Program-made: the position numbers and the translations under genes
The notes under the pieces: generated by a model
Told to the model about the DNA's origin: nothing
Databases searched by the model: none
The model's input: only the letters and a program-made list of their open reading frames with translations
Assembly (NCBI RefSeq): GCF_900105255.1
Contig: NZ_LT629763.1
Coordinates: 2,356,001-2,420,000 of the forward strand
From: Halopseudomonas sabulinigri
GTDB lineage: Bacteria; Pseudomonadota; Gammaproteobacteria; Pseudomonadales; Pseudomonadaceae
Direction of reading: 5' to 3'
Length of the DNA stretch: 64,000 bases
Shown: in pieces, positions 44,933 through 56,166 of the stretch
How the letters are laid out: every line of letters begins with the position of its first letter
Numbering within the stretch: position 1 is the stretch's first letter

Positions 44933-47098
44933 TCAGAAGCGGGTTTGCAGCGCCACTTCAAGGCTGCGCGGCGCGCCAAGGTAGAGCATGGTGGAGCCGG
45001 CCTGTCGCGCGTACACCTCGTCGGTCAGGTTGCGTCCACGCAGACTCAGCTGGGTATCTTCCACCAGCTCATAGCCAACGAAAGCACCAAAGAGCGTGTA
45101 GGACGGTACCGACAGGGTATTGGCAGCATCGGCGTAGACAGAGGCGACGTAACGCGTGTCCATACCCAGCTGCCAGCGTGGCGCGACGTCATAGGTCAGC
45201 CACAGGTTGGCGACCCTGTCGGGTACATTGCTGGGCGTGTTGCCGGCACGTGAGACCGCCACGCCAGCAACGTTGTCGTTGAACTCGTCGTACTCGGCAT
45301 CGACCCAGGCGACGTTTCCCTCGGCCAGCAGCTTCTGCGTCACCCAGAGCGAGCCGGCCAGCTCAATCCCGGTGGAGGACTGCTGCCCCACTGGCAGGGT
45401 CTCACCGGGGTTGTTCGGGTCATTGGTGGCCAGATCCTTGCGAGTTATCTGGTAGAGCGCCACGGTGGCCGAGCCACGTCCATCAAGAAAGTCGAACTTG
45501 CTGCCCACCTCCCACTGCTCGCCGGTGGTCAGATCAAAATCCTGCGTCTGGCCGAAGCTCGCGGTGGTCAACACACCCGCCGGCGGATCAGCCGCCGTGC
45601 TGTACTGCACATAGACGTTGGCGGCAGGGGTAAGCTCGTAGACCAGGCCAATGCGTCCGGTGGTGGGCTCGTAGGTCTGGCCGAACTCGGCCGGGTTGGT
45701 GGCCGAGGGCGTTTGATGATTGGTCACCTGCAAGTCAATCCAGTCGTGCCGCAGGCCGGTAAGCAGCGCCAGGCGATCGGTCAGTTCGGTGCGGTTTTCC
45801 AGGTACAGCGCCCAGGTGTTGAGCTCATTGCTGCGCTGCGGATCATGCCCAGGCGTCATGCCGGGAATATCGTAGAAGTGGCCAGGGTCAAAGTTGCCCG
45901 GATCGACCACGTCAAACACCGCCGAAATCGAGCGCGGGTAGCGCGTCTGTACGTTATGGCTGTAATCCAGCCCCAGCGACCAGTCGCTTTTACGGTCGAA
46001 CAGGCGGCTGTTATGCAGCAGCTCGACACGGTCGCCGTTGACCTCCTGATCGTGCCGCTGCAACAAGGCCGCCGAACGGCTGATCTGGCTGTTGTCCGGC
46101 GTGTAGGTGTAGCGCTCCAGGTTGCGATAATCCCGCTGCGCGTTGTAGTGATAGAAAGTATTGCGCAGCCGCGTCTGCTCGCTGAGCCAGTACTCGGTGA
46201 TCGAGCGCAGCCAGCGCACCCGCTGCTCGTAGCGGCCATCCTCAACGTTGTAGTTCTCAAAGCGGCGGCTCTCGTCGATCTTCATTTCACCGCCGATGGG
46301 TTGTAGCACCGGCGTGCCCCAATAGGGACTGTCGACTTGTTCATTCTGATATTCCACCGCGAGGGTGTGCGACAGCCGCTCGCTGAAGTCGGTACGCAGT
46401 GACAGTGCCGAGGTAAAAGCGCTGCGTTCCTCGCGATCAACATAGCCGTTGCTGTTGGTCTGGCTGACATCCAGGCGCAGGGTATTGCGCACCTGCCCTT
46501 CGGTGAGCCGCTGGCTCAGTCCGAACGCCAACTCGCGGCTGTCAAAACTGCCGTATTTGACGCGGCCGTCGATAAACGACTGCGCTGGATCGGCTAGCTT
46601 GCTGATGTAGTTGATCGAGCCGCCAACACCGCCCGAGCCATTGAGAAAGCTTGAGGCGCCGCCGATGGCTTCAACGCGGTCGTAGACCCAGCTATCCACC
46701 GGGCGGGCGGCGATGGCATCGTATTGCACCGTAATGCCGTTGAACATCTGCGTCACCTGCGAGCCGGTAAAGCCGCGCCAGGAGGTAAAGCCGGCAAAGC
46801 CAGGCGGGGCTGCGGCCGTTACGCCAGGAATGCTGGCCAGCATGTCTTGGGTATTTTCCGCGCCACGGGCGCTGATCTGCTCGCGGTTAACCACCGACAC
46901 CGAGGCGGGTGTTTCTCGGGGGGTTATATCCAGTCGCGAACCGCTCTCCGCTGGCACATCCAGCTGCAGTCCTACGGGATCCTGCTTACTGCCGATAACC
47001 TCCAGCGTGGGTAATTCGAGGGCGTCCTGAGCAAAAACATATGAGACAGGCGCGCAGAGCAGCAGCACGCCGGTAGAGCGAAGAAAAATCGATTTCAT
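44933..47098 (-). CDS. TonB-dependent receptor, siderophore type
   Basis: 721 residues with a signal peptide ending VFAQ near 24. TonB-box region LPTLEVIGSK, plug domain (TPASVSVVNREQI, GGASSFLNGSGGVGG) and a 22-strand barrel ending with Phe (VALQTRF). The plug is of the FpvA/ferrichrome type; there is no extra N-terminal signalling domain. I considered the copper receptor OprC and reject it because its plug motifs are absent. No clear Fur box was found nearby. Confidence 0.9.
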   Translation of the reverse strand: MKSIFLRSTGVLLLCAPVSYVFAQDALELPTLEVIGSKQDPVGLQLDVPAESGSRLDITPRETPASVSVVNREQISARGAENTQDMLASIPGVTAAAPPGFAGFTSWRGFTGSQVTQMFNGITVQYDAIAARPVDSWVYDRVEAIGGASSFLNGSGGVGGSINYISKLADPAQSFIDGRVKYGSFDSRELAFGLSQRLTEGQVRNTLRLDVSQTNSNGYVDREERSAFTSALSLRTDFSERLSHTLAVEYQNEQVDSPYWGTPVLQPIGGEMKIDESRRFENYNVEDGRYEQRVRWLRSITEYWLSEQTRLRNTFYHYNAQRDYRNLERYTYTPDNSQISRSAALLQRHDQEVNGDRVELLHNSRLFDRKSDWSLGLDYSHNVQTRYPRSISAVFDVVDPGNFDPGHFYDIPGMTPGHDPQRSNELNTWALYLENRTELTDRLALLTGLRHDWIDLQVTNHQTPSATNPAEFGQTYEPTTGRIGLVYELTPAANVYVQYSTAADPPAGVLTTASFGQTQDFDLTTGEQWEVGSKFDFLDGRGSATVALYQITRKDLATNDPNNPGETLPVGQQSSTGIELAGSLWVTQKLLAEGNVAWVDAEYDEFNDNVAGVAVSRAGNTPSNVPDRVANLWLTYDVAPRWQLGMDTRYVASVYADAANTLSVPSYTLFGAFVGYELVEDTQLSLRGRNLTDEVYARQAGSTMLYLGAPRSLEVALQTRF

Positions 47099-47192
47099 TG
47101 GGTCGTTCCTGACAAATCCGAGTGCTCACTCACCTGGCCTACAAGGCGCCTGGGAGCAAGAGCGGCAATACCGCCAGCAGGCGGTGGAAAAG

Positions 47193-47576
47193 TCAGAACA
47201 GCGGTGAAGCCCTGGGGTTGGCCGGCGGCCAGGCGTAGCGTGGATACAGCCGCTGCGCCGCCTGGCGCAGCGGCGTCGGGCGATCGCGGCGCAGCATGAG
47301 CAGCCACGCCAGCGCAAACAACATGCCGATGGAAATACTGATTGCACCGCAAACCGGGCACTTGAAGGCCATCATGTTGCTGCTGGCAATGGCGCCATCG
47401 TCCGCACTCAAATCAACGCTGCCGCCGTAACCCAATGAGCAGAACACGATCCCCACGCCACTCAGCTGCATGCCCGCCATCTGTCCATGCAGCAGACCGC
47501 AGGTCGGCACATTGAACAGAATGCTGAAATACAGCAGCCAGGCAAAGAGTGAGCGTTGTGAGCGAGAGGGCGTCAT
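47193..47576 (-). CDS. DUF2946 family membrane protein
   Basis: 127 residues. N-terminal helix (SLFAWLLYFSILFNV) and a second helix (ISIGMLFALAWLLML); a Cys pair in AFKCPVCGAIS and another Cys in PTCGLLHG and FCSLGYG. These proteins recur next to TonB-dependent receptors and PepSY proteins and may bind metal, but their function is not known. Probably first gene of the receptor operon. Confidence 0.75.
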   Translation of the reverse strand: MTPSRSQRSLFAWLLYFSILFNVPTCGLLHGQMAGMQLSGVGIVFCSLGYGGSVDLSADDGAIASSNMMAFKCPVCGAISISIGMLFALAWLLMLRRDRPTPLRQAAQRLYPRYAWPPANPRASPLF

Positions 47577-47655
47577 GCCGGCAAGTCTAGCAGGGCTTCG
47601 CGGGCCGCGGAACGCCGCGTGCAGCTACAGAATGTCGCGCCAGCCCAAGGGCAGA

Positions 47656-48486
47656 TCACGCGGCCACAGTGGCGCTGCCTGCGAGCAGATGCGCGTCGAT
47701 CAGGGGCGCCACGCGATCCGCGGCTTCCACTACCACCCAATGACCCACATCGCTAAACCGCTCCACTTTGGCCGCACCAAAACGCTCGGCGTAGCGCGCG
47801 GCAATGAACGGGTCACGCTGCCCCCACAACACCAACGTGGGATGCTCTGCGGTCACCGCCAGCATGCGGGTTTCCCAACCGGCGAAGTTAGCCGGATCCG
47901 TCGCCCGATAGAGCCTTAACACCTGTTGACGTACCGCAGCAGTGAAGTGGCGATAGGCTTCGGCAATTTGCTGCTTACTGAGGCCGGGGCCGCCGGCGCG
48001 CAGCGAGGCGCTGAACATCAGCTTGCCGATCCCGGGTATGCCCATCAGTGACATCGCCAACTCACCCAGGCGCGGCTTGCGCCAGACACGGCCCCAGAAG
48101 TGCCAGCGATAATCCTGCTGGAAGACGGTATTGGTGATGACCAGGCGGCGCACGCGCTCCGGATAGGTGGTGGCAAACGCCAGGCCGTAAACGCCGCCAA
48201 AATCGTGCAGCAGCAGATCGACCGGGCGATCAACCTGCATGGCATCGAGCAGGTGGCCGACCCAGTCAGCCATGCCCTGCAGGGTGACCTCGGCGTGATC
48301 GGCGCGCGTCTTGCTGGCGCCAAACCCCGGCAGATCGGGCACGATGAGGCGGTAGTTGCCACGCAACTTGGCGATCAGCGGCAGCCACATGACGTGGCTA
48401 TCGGGGTTGCCATGCAACATCAGCACCGGTTGCCCGGCACCGCGCACATAGACTTCGTTGGTTACGCCGTTTGCCTGAACCTTCAT
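47656..48486 (-). CDS. Alpha/beta hydrolase with Asp nucleophile
   Basis: 276 residues, alpha/beta fold. Oxyanion motif MLHGNPDSHVMW, nucleophile elbow LLLHDFGGVYG with Asp instead of Ser, acid region LVLWGQRDPF and base His in SDVGHWVVVE. An Asp nucleophile is the mark of haloalkane/haloacetate dehalogenases and epoxide hydrolases. No operon partner. Substrate unknown. Confidence 0.85.
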   Translation of the reverse strand: MKVQANGVTNEVYVRGAGQPVLMLHGNPDSHVMWLPLIAKLRGNYRLIVPDLPGFGASKTRADHAEVTLQGMADWVGHLLDAMQVDRPVDLLLHDFGGVYGLAFATTYPERVRRLVITNTVFQQDYRWHFWGRVWRKPRLGELAMSLMGIPGIGKLMFSASLRAGGPGLSKQQIAEAYRHFTAAVRQQVLRLYRATDPANFAGWETRMLAVTAEHPTLVLWGQRDPFIAARYAERFGAAKVERFSDVGHWVVVEAADRVAPLIDAHLLAGSATVAA

Positions 48487-48549
48487 CGTTATCCATAACC
48501 GGGGTCTAGCCCCGTATCCGTGGGGCGCGCAAGACGCGCTGGGAGCAGA

Positions 48550-48705
48550 TCAGAACCGGCTGAAGATATCGCTCACCACCGCCACGGGGGCGCCGAACAG
48601 GTCGGCAGCCGGCAACGGCGACTGCTGCGAAACGAACACGGAGGCTGCGCCAAACACCAGGGCCAGAGCCACAGGGACAAACCAGGAAGAGCCGGACTTG
48701 ATCAT
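48550..48705 (-). CDS. 51-residue membrane-anchored small protein
   Basis: ATG with AAGGAG 8 nt upstream and a stop at 48550. One hydrophobic segment (SWFVPVALALVFGAASVFVS) then a short tail with LPAADLFGAPVAVVSDIF. Not recognised. Upstream is an AT-rich leader with two short hairpins (CCCATCTTTGTGGG near 48723 and CAACA/TGTTG near 48766), suggesting it has its own promoter. Confidence 0.6.
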   Translation of the reverse strand: MIKSGSSWFVPVALALVFGAASVFVSQQSPLPAADLFGAPVAVVSDIFSRF

Positions 48706-48905
48706 GCTGTTGTCTCCTTCACCCCATCTTTGTGGGATGCAGAAATATTATTTTTATTTGCTGACAACAGTTTGTTGCATAAAACATACGCCGTCCAGCG
48801 GTGCAGCGCCAGATGACTGACAATACGCGCCAAGTTTGACGCCTTGCAGCACTTGCGCCCGCAAACGACGCCGGATTGACGCCATCTGCCGTTAGTCGGT
48901 TCGGT
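48706..48905. other. Leader and spacer between the small gene and cadA
   Basis: 200 bp. The part near 48740-48790 is AT-rich and probably holds the promoter of the small gene. No other feature seen. Confidence 0.4.
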
Positions 48906-51092
<2,187 letters not shown>

Positions 51093-51128
51093 GCTGGACT
51101 CTCCAAGTAACTGTGAGGCACAGTAAAA

Positions 51129-51149
51129 ACCCTGAAGTCGCTACAAGGT
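51129..51149. promoter_or_regulatory. CadR operator in the cadA promoter
   Basis: ACCCTGAAGTCGCTACAAGGT: an interrupted dyad of the MerR-family type. On the minus strand TTGACC (51147-51152) and a TTTACT/TACTGT -10 region flank it with the long spacer (19-21 bp) typical of promoters that MerR proteins untwist. Confidence 0.75.
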
Positions 51150-51166
51150 CAAGCGGAGACCACAAT

Positions 51167-51613
51167 ATGAGAATTGGCAAGCTGGCCGAATTGACCGGTA
51201 CCGCAGTGGAAACCGTGCGCTACTACGAGCGGGAAGGTCTGTTACCGGCGCCCGGTCGCAGCGAAGGCAACTACCGGCAATACCACGAGCGTCACTTGGA
51301 ACAGTTGGTATTTATCCGCAACTGCCGGGCACTGGACATGACGCTGAACGAGATTCGCGAGTTGCTGGCACTGCGTCTGCAACCCCAGGCCAGCTGCGGT
51401 GACGTCAACGGCCTGATTGACGAGCACATCGAGCACGTCAGCAGCCGACTACGCAGCCTGGGTCAGCTGCGCGAGCAATTGATCGATCTGCGCCACCGCT
51501 GTCGCAGCACCAGCGCTGTCGATCATTGCGGCATCCTTCACCGACTGGAAACCAGTGGCGCGGTGCAGGCGGGCGAGCCCGCATCCCGTGTCGGGCGCAG
51601 CCACGGCCATTGA
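51167..51613 (+). CDS. cadR: MerR-family metal regulator CadR
   Basis: 148 residues from the ATG. Winged helix with MRIGKLAELTGTAVETVRYY and the YYEREGLLP core, then the dimer helix; metal Cys residues in ASCGDVN and RCRSTSAVDHCGIL, and a His-containing tail (GRSHGH) as in CadR. Activates cadA when Cd, Zn or Pb is bound. A longer reading to 51113 would cover the operator and is rejected. Confidence 0.88.
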   Translation: MRIGKLAELTGTAVETVRYYEREGLLPAPGRSEGNYRQYHERHLEQLVFIRNCRALDMTLNEIRELLALRLQPQASCGDVNGLIDEHIEHVSSRLRSLGQLREQLIDLRHRCRSTSAVDHCGILHRLETSGAVQAGEPASRVGRSHGH

Positions 51614-51616
51614 GCC

Positions 51617-52312
51617 TCAGGCTGCTGCGCGTACTTCCTTCTCCAGCTCGGCCTTCAACGCCGGGTCGAGCTTGAGCTGGCTGGCCAGCTCCTGCAGGTA
51701 ACTGCGCTCCATGAAGTTTTCTGCATCCACGATCAGCACGCTGGCCAGATACATCTCGGCGGCCATTTCCGGTGTGCTCGCGGCGCTGGCGATATCTGCC
51801 GGATCCAGCGGCTTGTTCAACTCCTGATCGAACCAGCGCTGCATGGACGGATCGCTGGTGAGCTTGGCAATTTCGGCATCAATCAACTGCCGCTCACGGT
51901 CATCCACATGGCCATCAGCCTTGGCCGCACCGATTACCGCCCGCAGGATCGCGTGGCTGTGCTGTTCCACTTGCGGTGCGGGCAGCCGGTCCACCGTCTG
52001 TGGCTGGCCTTGGGGCGCGGCCTGGTTGTTCTGCTGCCAGGTGCTGTAGGCCTTGTAGGCAACCAACCCCAACGCCGCCAGACCGCCGTACTTGACCGCC
52101 TTGCCACCAAACTTGCGGGCCTTCTTGCTGCCCAGCAACAGGCCGACGGCACCGGCGGCCAGCGCACCACCGCCAGCGCCGCTGAGCAGACTGCTCAGTT
52201 GGCTATTGCCGGCGCTGCCCTGCCGCTGCCCCTGCGGGGCGCCGCCATTCTGACCACCGAGCATGCTGCTACCAGCCTTCAACAACTGATCCAGTAATCC
52301 ACCTGTATTCAT
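51617..52312 (-). CDS. DUF533 (YebE/TerB-like) membrane protein
   Basis: 231 residues from the ATG with GGAG 6 nt upstream. Gly-rich N-terminus, one hydrophobic segment (GAGGGALAAGAVGLLLGSKK), second (YGGLAALGLVAYKAY), then a TerB-like helical domain (AVIGAAKADGHVDDRERQLI). Homologues are inner-membrane proteins of unknown role, sometimes named tellurite resistance. Convergent with cadR, 3 nt apart. Confidence 0.8.
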   Translation of the reverse strand: MNTGGLLDQLLKAGSSMLGGQNGGAPQGQRQGSAGNSQLSSLLSGAGGGALAAGAVGLLLGSKKARKFGGKAVKYGGLAALGLVAYKAYSTWQQNNQAAPQGQPQTVDRLPAPQVEQHSHAILRAVIGAAKADGHVDDRERQLIDAEIAKLTSDPSMQRWFDQELNKPLDPADIASAASTPEMAAEMYLASVLIVDAENFMERSYLQELASQLKLDPALKAELEKEVRAAA

Positions 52313-52474
52313 TCTGCTCTCCACAATTGACTGCAATCGACAGTTCGACCCGGCGCAGCGCGCAAGGCTCCCGTGACGAGTCGGCAAGTTGTTGCTGCAT
52401 TTTTCCAATCCAGCCGGGCAGAATTATTCACACTAGGCTTAACTGAAACTGACTTTGCGAAGGACATCACAATA

Positions 52475-53146
52475 ATGAACGAGACCGCGGGCAAGACCCT
52501 GCTGGTATTTGGCGGCAGCGGACTGGTGGGCATGGAAGTACTGCGACAGGCCTTGGCCAACCCGGCAGTGAGTCAGGTAGTGGCGCCCACCCGACACCCC
52601 TTGCCGGTCTCGGTCAGTCACTATGCGCACCTGCGCAACCCGCAGGTCGATTTCGAAGCCCTGCCGGCAGACGCCGACTGGTGGCACGCCGACGCTGCGC
52701 TGTGCGCACTGGGCACCACGCTGAAACAGGCGGGTTCAAAGGATGGCTTTCGCCGGGTCGACCGCGACTACGTGGTCGCCGCGGCGCAACACGGCCTGAG
52801 CGCCGGCACGCGCACCTTTGTGCTTAACTCCTCGGTAGGCGCCAGTCCCCGCTCGGGATCCTTCTATTTGCGCGTGAAAGGCGAGGTGGAGCAGGACCTG
52901 AAAGCCATGGATTTTCGCTCGCTCACGCTGGTGCGGCCATCGCTGCTGGATGGCGGCCCCCGGGCCGATGACCGCCCCGGCGAAGTGTTCGGCCTGCTGC
53001 TGTCACGCGGCCTCAAGCCGATCATCCCCAAACGCTATCGGGCGATCAAGACCAGCGATGTAGCGGCCGCCATGCTACAGGCCGCGCTGATGGCGCCGGT
53101 CGGCCAGCAGGTGATCGAATCCAGCGCAATCCCACGCCAGCGCTAA
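52475..53146 (+). CDS. NAD(P)-binding Rossmann-fold protein
   Basis: 223 residues from ATG with AAGGA about 10 nt upstream. Atypical-SDR motif LLVFGGSGLVGMEVL near residue 10, then LCALGTTLKQAG, NSSVGASPRS and the YLRVKGEVEQDL helix with a Lys. Similar to nucleoside-diphosphate-sugar epimerase-like or oxidoreductase HTATIP2-like proteins. Reaction unknown; single gene. Confidence 0.8.
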   Translation: MNETAGKTLLVFGGSGLVGMEVLRQALANPAVSQVVAPTRHPLPVSVSHYAHLRNPQVDFEALPADADWWHADAALCALGTTLKQAGSKDGFRRVDRDYVVAAAQHGLSAGTRTFVLNSSVGASPRSGSFYLRVKGEVEQDLKAMDFRSLTLVRPSLLDGGPRADDRPGEVFGLLLSRGLKPIIPKRYRAIKTSDVAAAMLQAALMAPVGQQVIESSAIPRQR

Positions 53147-53200
53147 GCGGGCATGAGGGTGCGCGCGGGACAGCCCTGAGCGCGCAAACGCTCTGAGCGA

Positions 53201-53656
53201 TCAGGGCGCCAGCGTCACCACATCACCGCGCAGCGCAACACCGGCGATCACCCCGCCGGCATGGCACTCGTACTCGGTGGTGGAGATCATCGGATTGGCC
53301 TTGTAGTAGCTTTCCAGATTGACCACCGCGTTACCGCCCTCACTGCGCACCCGATCCTGGAAGCTCAGCAACGCGGAAAGCAGAGCCCAACGACAGGCCT
53401 CTTGGTCGCTCTTGCCGAAGGCGTTGGTCTTCTTGTTGCTGGTGTAGTTGCCGTGGCGCTCGCCGATGCTTTTACCTGCTGGCAGGCCGCCAAAGCTGAA
53501 GGTAATGGTGGAGTCGAGCTTCTCCTGAAAATCAGCCGAATTCATCGCCTCTGCAATCGATAACATCAGCTTGGTATCGCGTGCCTGCGCGTTGCCAGCG
53601 GCCAGCAGGCCCAGGGTAAGTGCCAGAGCGGTGGTAGTGAGCATTCCTTTTTTCAT
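53201..53656 (-). CDS. Small secreted protein of unknown function
   Basis: 151 residues with a signal peptide ending NAQA near 25. The mature part has the segment EGGNAVVNLESYYKANPM and a Cys pair position (ACRWALLSA, YECHAGG) that could form a disulfide. Pseudomonad homologues carry misleading 'excinuclease' names; nothing here supports DNA repair. It lies 49 nt after apeR on the same strand and could be the last gene of the APE transcript. Confidence 0.7.
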   Translation of the reverse strand: MKKGMLTTTALALTLGLLAAGNAQARDTKLMLSIAEAMNSADFQEKLDSTITFSFGGLPAGKSIGERHGNYTSNKKTNAFGKSDQEACRWALLSALLSFQDRVRSEGGNAVVNLESYYKANPMISTTEYECHAGGVIAGVALRGDVVTLAP

Positions 53657-53705
53657 CGTCAGTCCTATTGGTCAGTGGTTGCTTGCGTGATGCTGTGCGC
53701 CGGGC

Positions 53706-54968
53706 TCAATCAGCCCAGCGGCGGAATATCAGCGACGTATTGATGCCGCCAAAGGCAAAGTTGTTGCTCATGACGTAATCGCATTGCAGCGCGCGCGCCT
53801 CGCCGCGAATGTAGTCCAGCGGCGCGCAGGCAGTATCCGGCTGGTCCAGGTTGGCGGTAGCGTGAAACCAGCCGGCGCGCATCATCTCGATGGCGACCCA
53901 GGCCTCCAGCGCGCCGCAGGCGCCCAGGGTGTGACCGGTAAAGCTCTTGAACGCGCTGATCGGCGTGGTGCTGCCAAACACCGCGTGGGTAGCGGTGCTT
54001 TCGGCCACATCGCCGCGATCGGTTGCCGTGCCGTGGGCGCTGACGTAGCCAATTTGCCCAGGCTGCAGGCCGGCATCGTCCAGGCTGTTGCGGATCGCGC
54101 GCTCCATCATCTCGGCATCCGGCTGGGTAACGTGTCGACCATCGCTGTTGGTACCAAAGCCCATGACCTCGGCGTAGATGGTCGCGCCGCGCTCCAGTGC
54201 ATGCTGCAGATCTTCCAGAATCAGCGCACCGGCGCCTTCACCCACCACCAGACCGTCGCGCGCCACATCGAACGGGCGCGGCGAGGTGTGCGGCGCATCA
54301 TTGCGCGTACTGGTGGCGAACAGGGTGTCAAACACCGCCGCTTCCGAGGCAGAAAGCTCCTCGCAGCCGCCGGCGATCATCGCCTTCTGGCGGCCGAAGC
54401 GGATCGCCTCATAGGCGTAACCAATGCCCTGACTGCCCGAGGTGCAGGCACTGGAGGTGGTATGTATGCGCCCGCGCACGCCGAGAAACACGCCGATATT
54501 GACGGCGGCGGTGTGCGCCATCATGCGGATATAGGAGTTGGCATTCAGCCCGTCGGTCGACTTGTTGATCAGCATATTGCCGAAATCGGCCACGGCATCC
54601 GGCTCACCGGCCGAGGCGCCATAGGCAATGCCCATGTCACCACTGCCCACCAGCGGGTCACCCAGCAGCCCTGCGTCGGCCAGCGCCAACTCACTCGCAC
54701 GGGTTGCCATACGCGCGCCGCGGCCCATGCTGCGCATGGCGCGGCGGGTGTACTGGGCTGGCAATTCAAAGGGCGCGACGGGGCCGCCCAACCGGGTGTT
54801 CAGACCCTCGTATTCAGCCCAGTCATCCATATGCCGGATGCCGGTCTGCATCGCCTGCAAGTTGGCGGCGATGCTCGGCCAATCGTTGCCGATGGGCGAA
54901 AACCCCGCCATTCCGGTGATCACCACGCGGCGTCCCAGCCCATCGGCGCGCACTGCCTTGCCATCCAT
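53706..54968 (-). CDS. apeR: Aryl-polyene 3-ketoacyl-ACP synthase ApeR
   Basis: 420 residues from the ATG overlapping the KR stop (TGATG). KAS-II type with catalytic Cys in SSACTSGSQG and His residues in SAHGTATDRGD and FTGHTLGACG. Last of a KS-dehydratase-KR-KS series that matches apeO-P-Q-R order of aryl-polyene clusters. Extends the conjugated chain on the carrier protein, probably alongside ApeO. Confidence 0.85.
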   Translation of the reverse strand: MDGKAVRADGLGRRVVITGMAGFSPIGNDWPSIAANLQAMQTGIRHMDDWAEYEGLNTRLGGPVAPFELPAQYTRRAMRSMGRGARMATRASELALADAGLLGDPLVGSGDMGIAYGASAGEPDAVADFGNMLINKSTDGLNANSYIRMMAHTAAVNIGVFLGVRGRIHTTSSACTSGSQGIGYAYEAIRFGRQKAMIAGGCEELSASEAAVFDTLFATSTRNDAPHTSPRPFDVARDGLVVGEGAGALILEDLQHALERGATIYAEVMGFGTNSDGRHVTQPDAEMMERAIRNSLDDAGLQPGQIGYVSAHGTATDRGDVAESTATHAVFGSTTPISAFKSFTGHTLGACGALEAWVAIEMMRAGWFHATANLDQPDTACAPLDYIRGEARALQCDYVMSNNFAFGGINTSLIFRRWAD

Positions 54969-55693
54969 CAGCACAGTCCTCCATTGACCGACAGCACCTG
55001 CCGGGTGATATAGCCGGCCTCTGCCGAACACAAAAAGCTCACGGCCGCGGCCACTTCTTCCACGGTGCCGGTGCGCTGCATCGGGATCGCCTTCATCGCC
55101 TCGCTGATGATCTGCTCATCCAGCATCTCGGTCTCGATCAGCCCCGGCGCCACGCAGTTGACCGTGATCTTGCGCTTGGCCAGCTCCACCGCCAACGCCT
55201 TGACCGCACCGATCAGGCCCGCCTTACTGGCACTGTAATTGACCTGGCCGCGGTTGCCCATCACCCCGGAGACCGACGACATCACCACGATGCGCCCGGC
55301 CTTGCGGCGGCGAATCATCGGCATCATCAGCGGCTTAAGCACATTGTAGAAACCGTCCAGGTTGGTGTGAATGACCCGGTCCCAATCATCGTCGCTGAGC
55401 GCCGGGAAGGCGCCGTCAGCGGTCACGCCGGCGTTACAGACCACGCCGTAATAGGCGCCGTGCGCCTCGACGTCCGCTTCCAGTGCGGCGTTCGCGGCAG
55501 CGCGGTCGGCCACATCAAAACACAGCACCCGGGCACTGCGCCCCAACGCGCGAACCTGCTCGGCCACTTGCTCGGCGGCGGCCTGCTGGCTGCGGCAGTG
55601 CAGCACTATGTCAAAGCCGTCACGGGCCAGCCGTAATGCAACCGCCTGGCCGATGCCACGGCTGGAGCCGGTAATCAAGATGGTGTCGGTCAT
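54968..55693 (-). CDS. apeQ: Aryl-polyene 3-ketoacyl-ACP reductase ApeQ
   Basis: 241 residues from ATG; a longer frame to 56107 is a shadow over the dehydratase. FabG-type SDR: ITGSSRGIGQAVA near 7, CNAGVTAD near 88 and the YSASK pair (VNYSASKAGL). ATGA coupling to apeP and TGATG to apeR. Reduces the 3-keto intermediate with NADPH in each polyene cycle. Confidence 0.87.
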   Translation of the reverse strand: MTDTILITGSSRGIGQAVALRLARDGFDIVLHCRSQQAAAEQVAEQVRALGRSARVLCFDVADRAAANAALEADVEAHGAYYGVVCNAGVTADGAFPALSDDDWDRVIHTNLDGFYNVLKPLMMPMIRRRKAGRIVVMSSVSGVMGNRGQVNYSASKAGLIGAVKALAVELAKRKITVNCVAPGLIETEMLDEQIISEAMKAIPMQRTGTVEEVAAAVSFLCSAEAGYITRQVLSVNGGLC

Positions 55694-56166
55694 GGCATTT
55701 CTCCATTGCTCAGCGCAGTCAGCGCCTCGGCCGAATTGGGCTGATAAACGTTCAGGGTCGCGCTGGCCAGCACCGCGCCCTGCTGATCCAGCAGCTGGCC
55801 GCGGAAAGCGCCCAGGCCATTGTCGGCACGAAAATCCAGAAACACCTCGATGCGCAGTGGCACATTCAAGGCAAAGTGATCCACGCTGGTCTGATAGCGA
55901 CGCGAACCCAGCAGAAAGCCCACCGCCGGCGGCTCGCCCGCCTGCACCGCCTGCACGCCGGACCACGCCGCCACCGCCTGCGCCATCCACTCCAGCCCGA
56001 CCCAACCGGGGATACCCTGCGCCGTGGCGAACAGATCGTCCTCGCCGGGGGTGACCTCGGCGTACAGATGATCGTTGTTGAATTCGAGCAACTGATCCAG
56101 CAGGCACATGCCCTCCGCATGGGGCACGTAGGGGGCAATCGGGCAGGGGGTATTCAGCTCAATCAT
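55690..56166 (-). CDS. apeP: Aryl-polyene hot-dog dehydratase ApeP
   Basis: 158 residues from the ATG inside the end of apeO (a TTG one codon earlier is possible). Hot-dog fold with PYVPHAEGMCLLDQLLEF, typical of ApeP/ApeI-type 3-hydroxyacyl-ACP dehydratases, and WVGLEWMAQAVAAWSG for the central helix. It probably needs a second hot-dog subunit (ApeI), which is not in this window. Confidence 0.83.
   Translation of the reverse strand: MIELNTPCPIAPYVPHAEGMCLLDQLLEFNNDHLYAEVTPGEDDLFATAQGIPGWVGLEWMAQAVAAWSGVQAVQAGEPPAVGFLLGSRRYQTSVDHFALNVPLRIEVFLDFRADNGLGAFRGQLLDQQGAVLASATLNVYQPNSAEALTALSNGEMP

Noticed and set aside
44933..47098. Copper receptor OprC
   Set aside because: The plug motifs are of siderophore-receptor type and the copper-receptor hallmarks are absent.
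55694..56107. N-terminal extension of the APE ketoreductase
   Set aside because: It reads through the dehydratase gene in another frame; the SDR starts at the coupled ATG at 55693.
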